The notes beneath the pieces are model-generated. The model did no database searches. It was not told the origin of the DNA and was given only the letters and a program-made list of their open reading frames with translations. Shown here piece after piece: positions 1 through 7,353 of a stretch of DNA of 64,000 nt. This stretch comes from Streptomyces mirabilis (GTDB lineage Bacteria > Actinomycetota > Actinomycetes > Streptomycetales > Streptomycetaceae), in contig NZ_JBCJKP010000001.1 of NCBI RefSeq assembly GCF_039503195.1, forward strand, positions 4,712,001 to 4,776,000. The letters run 5' to 3'. How positions within the stretch are numbered: the stretch's first letter is position 1; each line of letters starts with the position of its first letter. A program made the position numbers and the translations under genes.

Positions 1-186
1 TCATGGCGCTGGGGGCCGGAGATGCGAGAGGCGGCGTCCGCCCTCCGAGACGCCGGACTTCCTCCTGACCTAGCCGAGGCATCGGCCATGGTCATGAGTC
101 GGTGGGACGACCTCAAGGATTCGCCCTTGGACGTCCCTCAGGCACTCGAACACCTCCACAGCACCCCGGACGACGAGCCTGGCTAG
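1..186 (+). CDS. C-terminal fragment, DUF1932-like NAD(P)-dependent oxidoreductase
   Basis: An open frame enters from the left edge and stops at TAG 184-186, giving 61 residues. The stretch RWGPEMREAASALRDAGLP followed by a helix ending SRWDDLKD resembles the C-terminal helical domain (DUF1932) of 6-phosphogluconate-dehydrogenase-like oxidoreductases, where this part contributes to the substrate pocket and dimer. The NAD-binding domain lies outside the window, so the assignment rests on a short tail. The stop overlaps the stop of the convergent HAD gene by 4 bp. It could be another helical C-terminal domain. Confidence 0.45.
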   Translation, partial: SWRWGPEMREAASALRDAGLPPDLAEASAMVMSRWDDLKDSPLDVPQALEHLHSTPDDEPG

Positions 187-827
187 GCTGCCGCCGCCCG
201 CATTGCCTCGATGGCTTCTGCTACGCCTCGCACCACGACGTCGGGCTCACGGAGGCCATCGGTCCATTCACGACCATTGGCCACCCACGCCGTTCGCAGT
301 CCCGCCGCGCGCCCCCCTTCCATATCCGTCTCGGGGTTGTCCCCCACCATCCACCCTCCGGCGCTCAGCCGGGTACCGCACAGTGCAGCGGCCACCTCGA
401 AGTGAACGCGCGCTGGTTTCCGGGCGCCGACCTCCTCCGAAACACAGATCCCGTCGAAGAGTGAAGTCAGCCCGGTCGCAGCGAGCTTGGCCCGCTGGAT
501 GTCTCCAGGGCCGTTCGTCGCGATACCGAGAGTCCACCCCGTACCGCGCAGCTCTTCGAGACTGTCCCGAACCTTCGGCCAGCAGCGCACCGACCCGGCG
601 ATGCCATCGACGTATTCGTGCCAGAGGTCGGCCGGCTTGTCGCTGAGCCCCAGTGCCTCCCGCAGGTATACAAAGTCTGCGGGGTAAGCCCGCTCCCGGA
701 GCCGATCACAGATGACGGACTCCGCCTCTCGGGGCAGGCGCCGCGAGCACGCAAAGGCACGGGCCCAATCCTCAAGGCCCTCAAGCCGATCGATCAGGGT
801 GTTATCGAGGTCGAAAAGTGCCAGCAC
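183..827 (-). CDS. HAD-family hydrolase
   Basis: A 214-residue protein of usual length for cytosolic HAD phosphatases that hydrolyse small phosphomonoesters. All four HAD motifs are visible: motif I FDLDNTLID at residues 5-13 (nucleophile D6, acid D8), motif II Thr in IATNGP near 103, motif III Lys in GARKPARVHF near 137, and motif IV GDNPETDMEGG near 160. Residues 15-85 form the helical cap typical of subclass I (YjjG/GS-like) members. The substrate cannot be read from sequence. It converges with the oxidoreductase fragment, and the upstream side is the long non-coding stretch. Confidence 0.88.
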   Translation of the reverse strand: MLALFDLDNTLIDRLEGLEDWARAFACSRRLPREAESVICDRLRERAYPADFVYLREALGLSDKPADLWHEYVDGIAGSVRCWPKVRDSLEELRGTGWTLGIATNGPGDIQRAKLAATGLTSLFDGICVSEEVGARKPARVHFEVAAALCGTRLSAGGWMVGDNPETDMEGGRAAGLRTAWVANGREWTDGLREPDVVVRGVAEAIEAMRAAAA

Positions 828-1070
828 ACAGCGAAGCTACGCGACGGCCCGTCCGTCACACACTCCCCACCAGCGCCGCCGGCAACCGACGCGCGTCGTA
901 GCCCGGCCGGGCGGAACGTCCGACCGCCAGGCTGCCGGACGTTCCGGATGACAACGCGGACACGCTTTCCCTACGTCATCAAGGCTCGCTGCGCTCGCTC
1001 GACCGGCGGCCGACGGCGCTTGCCTATCTTCGGGCCGCAGGCTCCGCCCAGGCGCATCAACGGTCGCGCC

Positions 1071-1340
1071 GGCCCGCATGCCGCCGCCACCGCGATCCGG
1101 CCTCAGGGATGGAAAAGATCAACAGCAGCTAGACCCCAACGCCCTCGTTTCAGGGGCCACACGCGCACCCCTTTCCACCCTGTTGCCCACAAGGGGTCGA
1201 ACAAGTCCGAGGGCCGCGCCAAGCGCGGCGGCCAATACCAACACGGGGACGGGGGCGAACGGTGATCCCCAACGGTGCAGGTCAAAAACGCTTTATGTTA
1301 CCGAAAGAGGCCGGATCGCGGTGGCGGCGGCATGCGGGCC
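1071..1340. repeat. 34-bp perfect inverted repeat with 202-bp spacer
   Basis: Positions 1071-1104 (starting GGCCCGCATGCCGCC) are the exact reverse complement of 1307-1340 (ending GGCGGCATGCGGGCC). The spacer contains a small hairpin GCCGCGCCAAGCGCGGC. No target-site duplication was seen at the outer ends. It could be a MITE-like relic or a large RNA hairpin. It is about 620 bp upstream of the DUF3800 gene. Confidence 0.8.
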
Positions 1341-1559
1341 GACGCTGCCAGATACGCGGGCGTTCGAACAGTCGGCCGATCCCGCACCAGGCCACCGGCC
1401 GGACGGCGGACGCGACCATGCGGACGTAGAAGACCAACACCCGACCTCGACTGGCGCAGGGCCACGGTCAAAACGATGCCTCCGGCGGGGGATCGGCCAG
1501 CACCGGGATGGAGGGGGCGCCGTTCCCGACCGCGGGTCCGTGGATGGCGTGCGTGGTGG

Positions 1560-1703
1560 GCTCCCATCCCGTCCACCGTCGCCCCAGGCAGAGCCGAGCA
1601 GACGCGGCCCATGAGGTCGTTCGTACAGTGGCGCGCTCCACCTGGACGCCATGAACCACGCCTGCTCCACGGTGTGTGGGTCGACGGCGGACGGGATGGG
1701 AGC
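1560..1703. repeat. 22-bp inverted repeat (one mismatch) with 100-bp spacer
   Basis: Positions 1560-1581 (GCTCCCATCCCGTCC...) pair with 1682-1703 with a single mismatch. The 100-base spacer holds a shorter stem (TGGCG 1629-1633 with CGCCA 1647-1651) and CAGGC/GCCTG pairing. The layout resembles a folded RNA of about 144 nt. It lies 260 bp upstream of the DUF3800 gene. Confidence 0.6.
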
Positions 1704-1782
1704 TGGGGTGAGTGGTGGGTGATGCGACGGTCCTCCAGCGGCAGCCGCCACGGCCAGCCACGCTGAACGTCACCCCCGCCGA

Positions 1783-1939
1783 TGCCCCAGCCACGCATCA
1801 ACCGCCTCGCCGATTCCGGGACAACCTAATGGCAGGTTGTCCTACTCTACGCGGAGTCAACGTGTCTCGATTGAAGGTGCGACCCCGGCGGCTGTCGATA
1901 TTAGCGCGACGACGCGGACGGTTTGGCGGCGTTGGGGCA
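1783..1939 (+). ncRNA. alternative candidate retron ncRNA (leader of DUF3800 gene)
   Basis: A perfect 9-bp hairpin at 1819-1842 (GGACAACCT, loop AATGGC, AGGTTGTCC) is followed by a small ACTC/GAGT hairpin. The block is bracketed by weak pairing TGCCCCA 1783-1789 with TGGGGCA 1933-1939, and an AGC lies just inside the left arm. The size (157 nt) and position at the head of the operon suit a retron msr-msd, but the outer stem is weak, so this is only an inference. The first hairpin could equally be a terminator or attenuator. Confidence 0.25.
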
Positions 1940-1962
1940 GGCCTCACGAAAGGTTCTTTGCG

Positions 1963-2664
1963 GTGAAGCTATTTATGGACGAGTCAGGAAACGGAAATAC
2001 CTCCCAGCCGCTGATCGTCGGCGCGGTTGAACTGGGCGAAGATGCAGATGACATAGAAGAAAAAATTCGGGATTTGCATAAGAGGCTATCTGCGAAGAGC
2101 AGCCTGGCCGGACTTGCCAGCTTCGAAGAATTTCGCAATAACGGTTTTCACAGCTCGACCAATCCGCTAGAGGTCTCCGGTCCATTCCTAGAGCTCATGC
2201 GAACCATTTTCTTTAGGTCATACATGGTCGTAACCGATCGAACAGGTTTCCCTGGCGACACGGAATCCGGGCTGATCGAGTTCATGTATGTGAAATTGCT
2301 TAGTGATCTATTGATCCGCCATCGCCATGAATCTGAGTTGCTTTGCTACATAGAGCAGAGCGAGGGTATGGCGGCAATTATTCGCCGACTTCCCGGAAAC
2401 GTTGTCAGGCAGGCCTACAAAACAATGGGCAAAGCCGCACCGTTGCCGCAGTTGAATATCACAATGGTCGCTAAGAGTGACTACATGTCTACGGCCATCA
2501 TCGACTATGTCATGGCAGCAGTAAGTAGATGGCTTCAAGCACGCTGTACCACAGAACCGAAAGACTGGGCCTATAGGGCATTCCGCGAGATTGAGCCGTC
2601 CATTTCCATGCTCTATTCATTCGAGCACGGTCGCATCTCTAGCCGGAAAGACCCACTTCATTGA
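1963..2664 (+). CDS. DUF3800-domain protein, putative retron effector
   Basis: A 233-residue soluble protein. I chose GTG 1963 because GAAAGG sits 9-10 bases upstream and the product then begins MKLFMDESGNG, the usual DUF3800 N-terminus; an in-frame ATG at 1837 would add an unrelated tail. DUF3800 features are the DESGN acidic motif at 6-10, FHSSTNP at 62-68 (family FHATxD-like), and a late acidic helix with D173 and D181. DUF3800 is thought to be an RNase H-like nuclease fold; the activity here is inferred. It sits 127 bp upstream of a retron reverse transcriptase on the same strand, matching retrons described with a DUF3800 partner (type VII by memory). Base composition is clearly AT-richer than the surrounding DNA, suggesting transfer. 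Confidence 0.75.
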   Translation: MKLFMDESGNGNTSQPLIVGAVELGEDADDIEEKIRDLHKRLSAKSSLAGLASFEEFRNNGFHSSTNPLEVSGPFLELMRTIFFRSYMVVTDRTGFPGDTESGLIEFMYVKLLSDLLIRHRHESELLCYIEQSEGMAAIIRRLPGNVVRQAYKTMGKAAPLPQLNITMVAKSDYMSTAIIDYVMAAVSRWLQARCTTEPKDWAYRAFREIEPSISMLYSFEHGRISSRKDPLH

Positions 2665-2684
2665 CGTATGATAGGATCGCGTGA

Positions 2685-2767
2685 GGAGGTAGGGTCGCGG
2701 TCAACGTTGTGCGCGAGTTCGCGTGCGTTGCATGATAGCCCTTGCACGGGAGTGCGACCCTACCTCC
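2685..2767 (+). ncRNA. candidate retron ncRNA between DUF3800 and RT genes
   Basis: GGAGGTAGGGTCGC at 2685-2698 is perfectly complementary to GCGACCCTACCTCC at 2754-2767, like the a1/a2 stem that encloses msr-msd in retrons. The 55-base interior contains a GC-rich hairpin (about 2702-2730, CAACG outer pair and GCGCG/CGCGT inner stem) and a TAGC at 2736-2739. The right arm ends 24 bases before the RT start codon. The interior is shorter than in characterised retrons, so an attenuator or a minimal msr-msd are both possible. Confidence 0.45.
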
Positions 2768-2791
2768 GTCTGTGCCATCACAGGGGGGGCA

Positions 2792-3739
2792 ATGCCGTAC
2801 TTGGTTGATGACCTAGCGGAGCAAGCCAGCGTATCGGTCGAAATTCTAGAGGCGCTTTCCTTGGCTCTTCCTGCGGGTGCCGGGCGGCTCTACGATCAGC
2901 GGATATACCGCAAGAAGCACGGCGGAGTACGAGAAGTATTCAATCCGAGGCGACCCTTCGATGCCATTAACAAGAATTTGCATCGGAGCTTCCTAAACGT
3001 GTTCTCGTATGATGCCCCTGACCATGTTCACGGATTTGTTCGCCAACGTTCTACGATCAGCAATGCCAGTCAGCACCTAGCAAAACAGTGCGTTTTGCGC
3101 ATGGATCTTGAGGATTTCTTTCCGTCAATTGACGCCGCAACAATAAGGGCTCTATTGCGAGAGCAAGGTTACGAAGAGAAGGCCGCGGACGTTGCTGTCA
3201 ATCTCGTCACTATCGGCGGCAAGCTACCAATCGGACTTAGCACTTCACCCCTCTTGTCTAATTTGGCCTTCCTGAGCACAGACCGCTCCCTCGCCGAGTA
3301 TGCACAGTCGGAGGGCCTGTCGTTCACGCGTTATGTGGACGATCTCACGTTCTCTGGCGATGTCACTGACCGCCATTCAGTGGATATCGCTCAAATCCTC
3401 GACGACGCTGGCTGGTCGGTGAACACGCGCAAAACCGCTTTCATGCGCCGCGGTGGTCCACAATACGTCACCGGCTTGTACGTCGGCGAATCGGACGGGC
3501 CCCGGATTCCGCGTCAGCTAAAGCGTAAGATGCGATGGATCTTGCACGTGATATCGAAATTCGGTTACTACACCTATATGGAAGAGTTCGGCGGCGCGGA
3601 CGAGGTGATGCTTCGGCGTCGTCTGTTGGGCTGGGCATGCTATATCGCCGCAGTCGAGCCAGACGTAGGTTACCCACTACTGCGGGCATTCGATGAGCTG
3701 GTTCCGGAGCCGGATGAGGATATATACGATCTCCTCTAG
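2792..3739 (+). CDS. retron-type reverse transcriptase
   Basis: ATG 2792 is chosen because AGGGGGGG lies directly upstream; the product is 315 residues, normal for retron RTs. Retron hallmarks are visible: NASQH at 91-95 (NAxxH) and VTGLY at 226-230 (VTG). Catalytic motifs are also present: D105 in RMDLEDFFPSI (motif A), LPIGLSTSPLLSN at 145-157 (motif B'), and YVDD at 181-184 (motif C, metal-binding aspartates). The C-terminal 240-315 is the basic thumb region that recognises the msr stem. By family knowledge it would copy an adjacent ncRNA into msDNA; with DUF3800 it would form an anti-phage retron. It is AT-richer than its surroundings. Group II intron maturase is excluded by the lack of X/HNH domains and by the two retron motifs. 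Confidence 0.92.
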   Translation: MPYLVDDLAEQASVSVEILEALSLALPAGAGRLYDQRIYRKKHGGVREVFNPRRPFDAINKNLHRSFLNVFSYDAPDHVHGFVRQRSTISNASQHLAKQCVLRMDLEDFFPSIDAATIRALLREQGYEEKAADVAVNLVTIGGKLPIGLSTSPLLSNLAFLSTDRSLAEYAQSEGLSFTRYVDDLTFSGDVTDRHSVDIAQILDDAGWSVNTRKTAFMRRGGPQYVTGLYVGESDGPRIPRQLKRKMRWILHVISKFGYYTYMEEFGGADEVMLRRRLLGWACYIAAVEPDVGYPLLRAFDELVPEPDEDIYDLL

Positions 3740-4266
3740 GTCTGCACCCATCACCGGGCCGTCTGCGGGCCGTCCGAGGGTGGCCATCGACTACCAACAA
3801 CGACGAACAACGACAGCGTCCTCGCTGGTCACAGCGGCCCCCTGAAAACAGGGCCCCGTGGTAGCGGCTCTGCATCATCACTTCTTCGACTAGTGACCGA
3901 GCTGCGGCCCAAGGTCTGCGTCTGGACACAACCTCGGCCGGCGCCTCTGGGACCCGCGGTACAGCAGCGAAGTACAGCAACCCCACCGACCAGTGCCAAC
4001 CGCCGGCGCTCCTAGCGGTCCGCCGTACCAGCCCAGGAGACCTCGGCGACCACCATGCCCATAGTTCGCATCGAGGGGCACACCGCGACGCCCCCGCTCG
4101 GCCGTCTCTAAGCCGTGCGGGGGTGCTCGACGATGGCAGATGGCGACGGTCGACAACGCCCCTCCCCCTGCTTAGAGACGACGGTTCGGGCTCTGGCGCG
4201 GATGCCCACCCCCGAAGGTGAGTTGGGGTCTAACGGACTGTCAGTGGCGGCGCTTACCCTTTCGCC
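3740..4266. other. intergenic region with AICE-derived repeat and a structured element
   Basis: No gene is supported. Positions 3956-3985 (GCGGTACAGCAGCGAAG...) match copies at 15664-15693 and, more weakly, 22312-22340, which lie beside integrase or att relics. Positions 3755-3825 contain a GGGCCGTCTGCGGGCCGTCC-type stretch also seen near 6860 and 28345. Confidence 0.5.
4103..4180. repeat. 11-bp inverted repeat enclosing 56 bp
   Basis: CGTCTCTAAGC at 4103-4113 pairs exactly with GCTTAGAGACG at 4170-4180, and the stem can be extended inward by GGGGG/CCCCC pairing. It lies 86 bp upstream of the HNH gene and could be a folded leader, a terminator or a transposon end. Confidence 0.5.
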
Positions 4267-5337
4267 ATGCGTAAGGGTGCGATCAGTCGAGATGGCGTTA
4301 TCAAGGCCATCGCAGAGTACGACGAGTTGGGCCGTGACAGGTTCCTGTCGGAGTACGGGTACAAGCCGGCGACCGGATACCTACTCGTACATGAGGACCG
4401 AACGTACGACTCGAAGGCCATAGCCGGAGTGGCACACAAGTTCGATCAAGAACGAGCACTGAGATGGGACGAGTTCAGCGGAGGGCCTACGGAGGCGACC
4501 AGGTGGCTTGTCCGGCTCGACTTCGTAGTCCGTTCGACCAGAGCTCCTGACTGGACTCGTGACGAGATCATTCTCGCCTGCGACCTGGCGATGGCCAACG
4601 GCTGGAAGCGACTGGAGTACTACGACCCGCGTGTGATCGAGCTGTCCGCCCTGCTGCAGACCATGCCGATCCACCCTGAAGAAGTGCGTACCGAACTGTT
4701 CCGGAACCCCAACGGCGTGGCTCGTAAGACGGCCGACATCACCTCCCGGCACCCGGATTACCGGGGGAAACCCACAAATGGCAACGCGCTGGATGTTGAA
4801 GTCTTGAACGATTTCCTCGCCCGGTCGGCCGAGATGGCGGAGGTGGCCCAGCGCATCCGGGACGGCCTCACCACAGGCGAGTTCCAGGCCCTGCCGCCGG
4901 ACGCCGAAGAGGAAGATGACTACAGTGCACCCGAGGGCAGGTTGTTGATACGCCGCCACAGAAGCCGTGAGCGGGATAAGAGGCTACGCAAGAGGAAGAT
5001 CGATGCCGTGCTGCGTCAGGGCCATGGCCTGGCTTGTGAGGCATGCGGCTTCGATTTCGAAGCAACGTACGGGGCGCGGGGCGCCGGATACATCGAGTGC
5101 CATCACGTCGTGCCCTTGCACGAGGCCGGCGAGGGACGGACGAAGCTCAGCGATCTTGCTCTAATCTGCGCCAACTGTCACCGGATGATCCACCGCAGGG
5201 CACCGTGGCCGACGCCTGATGAACTCCGGAAGCTCATCGATCAAACAACGCCTCAGGGCGGGGCGCGCATACCCTCGCGACAGATTCCCGAGTCGATCAG
5301 GACTAATCCTCCGTCGAAGGAGCGCCCCACGCGCTAA
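4267..5337 (+). CDS. HNH endonuclease with ScoMcrA-like N-terminal head domain
   Basis: A 356-residue protein. Residues 1-90 match the N-terminal head of ScoMcrA-type restriction enzymes (YDELGRDRFLSEYG, YDSKAIAGVAHKF, EFSGGPTEATRW). Residues 95-200 form a helical module common before HNH domains in actinobacterial nucleases (PRVIELSALL, RNPNGVARKT, HPDYRGKPTNGN). Residues 255-311 are the HNH nuclease with two CxxC zinc knuckles (C257/C260, C301/C304), HH at 279-280, N303 and H309. ScoMcrA cuts phosphorothioated or methylated DNA; here the SRA and sulfur-binding domains are absent, so the target is unknown. Probably a type IV-like restriction or phage-defence nuclease next to the retron. No strong RBS was seen. 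The 3' end overlaps the convergent gene by 35 bp. Confidence 0.82.
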   Translation: MRKGAISRDGVIKAIAEYDELGRDRFLSEYGYKPATGYLLVHEDRTYDSKAIAGVAHKFDQERALRWDEFSGGPTEATRWLVRLDFVVRSTRAPDWTRDEIILACDLAMANGWKRLEYYDPRVIELSALLQTMPIHPEEVRTELFRNPNGVARKTADITSRHPDYRGKPTNGNALDVEVLNDFLARSAEMAEVAQRIRDGLTTGEFQALPPDAEEEDDYSAPEGRLLIRRHRSRERDKRLRKRKIDAVLRQGHGLACEACGFDFEATYGARGAGYIECHHVVPLHEAGEGRTKLSDLALICANCHRMIHRRAPWPTPDELRKLIDQTTPQGGARIPSRQIPESIRTNPPSKERPTR

Positions 5338-6220
5338 CTTTGCTTAGCGTGACATCGATCTCCCGAGGGGAGGCTCTCTCCATATCTGTTACGAAGTGCA
5401 ATTTCGCCGCATTCAGCAATGATTTGGCCGAGTCTCGGACGATCGGGTCGGGGTCTCTATCGGCGCACTCTTCCCAAATGAACATTGGCCATGGTGGAAG
5501 ATTCTTCCTAGTCCACCACTCTTTATCTTGGGAGCACATGGTCTCCGCCATGGCTGCAAGTAGGTACAGCTTTGCCTTCCGTGGCATTTTGGTATCGGTC
5601 GTCCATGCCCGCATGAAGTGATCCGGAAAGTAGTAAGTTTCCGCTCTTTCGTTGGTTAGCTCACCTTTTTCGGCGTGCTTTTTAAGCACGTAGGCAGCTT
5701 CAGTCATCGCATCAGGACTGACGCGTCGACCTTCCAGGCTCTCATCATTTCCGGCTAGGATTTCGCCTATTACCCATGTAGCCGTCGCTGGTTCGACTTT
5801 TCCGCTATCCCATGCGGGGATCAAGGTGCGAAGGGCTGCGTGCCTGTGCCCGAGAAGCACCATCGAAGAGAATACGCCGGCGGCGACGTCTGCGTGTTTG
5901 CTTTGCTTTTTGCGTATAAATTCGAGACTTCTCAGCACTGCCTCAAGCTGCTGACGCCATCTTTCACGCGCGTTATGCTCCCTCGTCAGTAGGGCGCCTA
6001 GCACAGTGACCGCAGTGCCAAGACCTCCGGCCACAAATGTTAGAAAGGTTTTGAGCTGCGTGTCCGTCGGTTTGCCGAGGCGAAAAAGGTTAGTCCGTAT
6101 CGCCAGGGATGCCGCCATGACCCACAGTGGTAACACGATGAATAGGAAGAGGATGAGGTATGGCCAATCATGGCGGGCCCACCGAGTGAAGCGCCGTATC
6201 CATCTCGAAATGCGATGCAT
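5303..6220 (-). CDS. hypothetical membrane protein
   Basis: ATG 6220 has GGAGAG upstream and gives 305 residues starting MHRISRWIRRFTRWARH. The first quarter holds a hydrophobic segment (YLILFLFIVLPLWVMAASLA, about 20-40) and a second around 60-80 (FLTFVAGGLGTAVTVLGAL), followed by a soluble mostly helical region of about 220 residues. I do not recognise the family. It follows the 2TM gene by 40 bp on the same strand, so the two are probably co-transcribed. It is AT-richer than the core genes, like the retron. The arrangement of short N-terminal membrane anchor plus soluble domain would suit an abortive-infection or signalling protein, but that is speculation. Confidence 0.7.
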   Translation of the reverse strand: MHRISRWIRRFTRWARHDWPYLILFLFIVLPLWVMAASLAIRTNLFRLGKPTDTQLKTFLTFVAGGLGTAVTVLGALLTREHNARERWRQQLEAVLRSLEFIRKKQSKHADVAAGVFSSMVLLGHRHAALRTLIPAWDSGKVEPATATWVIGEILAGNDESLEGRRVSPDAMTEAAYVLKKHAEKGELTNERAETYYFPDHFMRAWTTDTKMPRKAKLYLLAAMAETMCSQDKEWWTRKNLPPWPMFIWEECADRDPDPIVRDSAKSLLNAAKLHFVTDMERASPREIDVTLSKVSAWGAPSTED

Positions 6221-6260
6221 GACTCTCCTGATTTCGACGGACAGGCCACGCTTTGGATTC

Positions 6261-6614
6261 CTATGGCTTGTGAGTGATTCCAGCTCCGTTCTTAATGCGA
6301 TCGCACTCTTCGTTAAGGTCCATGTCGGTGATGGGGCGGTAGGTAAAGGTCTGCCATGCGTTGAGAAGCAGCAGCACGCAACATATGCCCAGGATCCAAC
6401 CAGGCCAGAAGTATTGAGTTCCACTGAAGGGCCACGCTGCAACAAAGAAGCAGTTGATCACGACGCCGGTCACGAGAGTGGTGTAGAATCTACGCTTCTT
6501 TTGGACTCGTCTGTGAGCCCACTCGACCGCCGCGGGGCTGTATTTTGGCTGCGAACTGTCCGCCGCGGAGCTGTCTTGTGACTGCGATCTGCCTGAGTTC
6601 TGGGAGCCCGTCAT
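6261..6614 (-). CDS. 2TM-domain small membrane protein
   Basis: A 117-residue protein; ATG 6614 is preceded by AGGAGCGG. A Ser/Gln-rich N-terminus (1-25) precedes a basic amphipathic stretch (AHRRVQKKRRFYTT) and two membrane segments (about 47-63 and 70-88), the layout of the 2TM family. It is first in a two-gene minus-strand operon with the membrane protein ending at 5303. The function is not known for the family. Proximity to a retron and an HNH nuclease suggests, without proving, a defence-island role. Confidence 0.65.
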   Translation of the reverse strand: MTGSQNSGRSQSQDSSAADSSQPKYSPAAVEWAHRRVQKKRRFYTTLVTGVVINCFFVAAWPFSGTQYFWPGWILGICCVLLLLNAWQTFTYRPITDMDLNEECDRIKNGAGITHKP

Positions 6615-7266
6615 AGCCGCTCCTGGGGTCGCACCGTCGCCAATTGTTCCATTCTCCCTCTGACTGGGTGTGCGTGCCTCCGGTGGGTGCTCTTACGCGG
6701 TGCGCATCTAAGCACGCGAGGATGTCTCTAGACATGTGATGTCCGCCGTCAACGACGCCGTCGGACATCTCGGCAGGTACTACCAGCAAGCCAACACTGG
6801 CAGGGTCCGGTCCTGTCACCTAGGGACTGGGAGGTAGCGCTCCCCGCTGGGCCGTCCGAGGCCGCTCAGCAGCGACCGGTGACGACTACTAATGACAGTC
6901 GTAGCGAGCGCCACCCGCAGGTCACCCAAGTGGATCTGCGACACTAGTAACGCCATGCCTAAGCCCGGAGAACTGAGCTGAAGTGCGCTAATCCCGCGTA
7001 CCGAGAGCAGTGCCAGGTGAGTGTCTAACTGCGTGACAACGCCGACGAACACCGACAGACGAGCGCGGACGTCTGCGAACCATCCGCGCAGTCGAGAGCC
7101 ACACCACTCCACGGCAGAGCCCACGCCCAAGTTGCTTCGGGACGAAGAGGTCCTGACGGCAACCTCTGACGGCAACGTCATCAGACTGCACCGGCCTTGG
7201 GCGCCTCCAGGGACACTCGCCATGCTCCGTCGCGGGCTCCGCACCCAGGCAGGAGGTTCAGTTGAT
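6615..7266. other. non-coding relic DNA
   Basis: No supported gene. The stretch 6830-6880 carries the GGGCCGTCCGAGG-type repeat also found near 3765 and 28348. The right end borders the tRNA-Arg att copy. Short frames here are GC-driven. Confidence 0.5.
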
Positions 7267-7314
7267 CGAACTCCTAAAGCGGGTGTCGCAGGTTCGAATC
7301 CTGCCGGGGGCACC
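7267..7314 (+). repeat. att site: 3' half of tRNA-Arg(CCU)
   Basis: The sequence runs from the anticodon loop (CTCCTAA, anticodon CCT) through GGTTCGAATCC, the T arm, to the acceptor strand and CCA of a tRNA-Arg. The 5' half is missing, as expected for attR of an element integrated at the 3' end of a tRNA gene. The first 43 bases recur exactly at 19731-19773. A broken tyrosine integrase lies directly beside it. Confidence 0.8.
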
Positions 7315-7319
7315 AGGGC

Positions 7320-7353
7320 AAAGGCCCCGGACCGATCATGGTCCGGGGCCTTT
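7320..7353. terminator. hairpin downstream of tRNA-Arg fragment
   Basis: AAAGGCCCCGGACC is followed by GATCAT and GGTCCGGGGCCTTT, a perfect 14-bp stem. It is a typical terminator of a tRNA gene and would serve both the tRNA fragment and the convergent integrase relic. Confidence 0.75.

Larger units (their letters stand above)
828..1962. other. long non-coding stretch with inverted repeats, upstream of retron
   Basis: About 1.1 kb with no credible gene. The open frames on both strands are low-complexity Pro/Arg/Gly translations with no family resemblance. The region is dense in dyad symmetry (1071-1340, 1560-1703, 1819-1842; see separate entries). The sequence around 985-1060, with runs such as GCTCGCTGCGCTCGC, has the hairpin-rich look of plasmid or element ends. 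The right end forms the leader of the DUF3800 gene. Confidence 0.6.

Noticed and set aside
985..1060. telomere-like palindromic text
   Set aside because: Chromosome sequence continues on both sides and no terminal-protein gene is near; only generally hairpin-rich.
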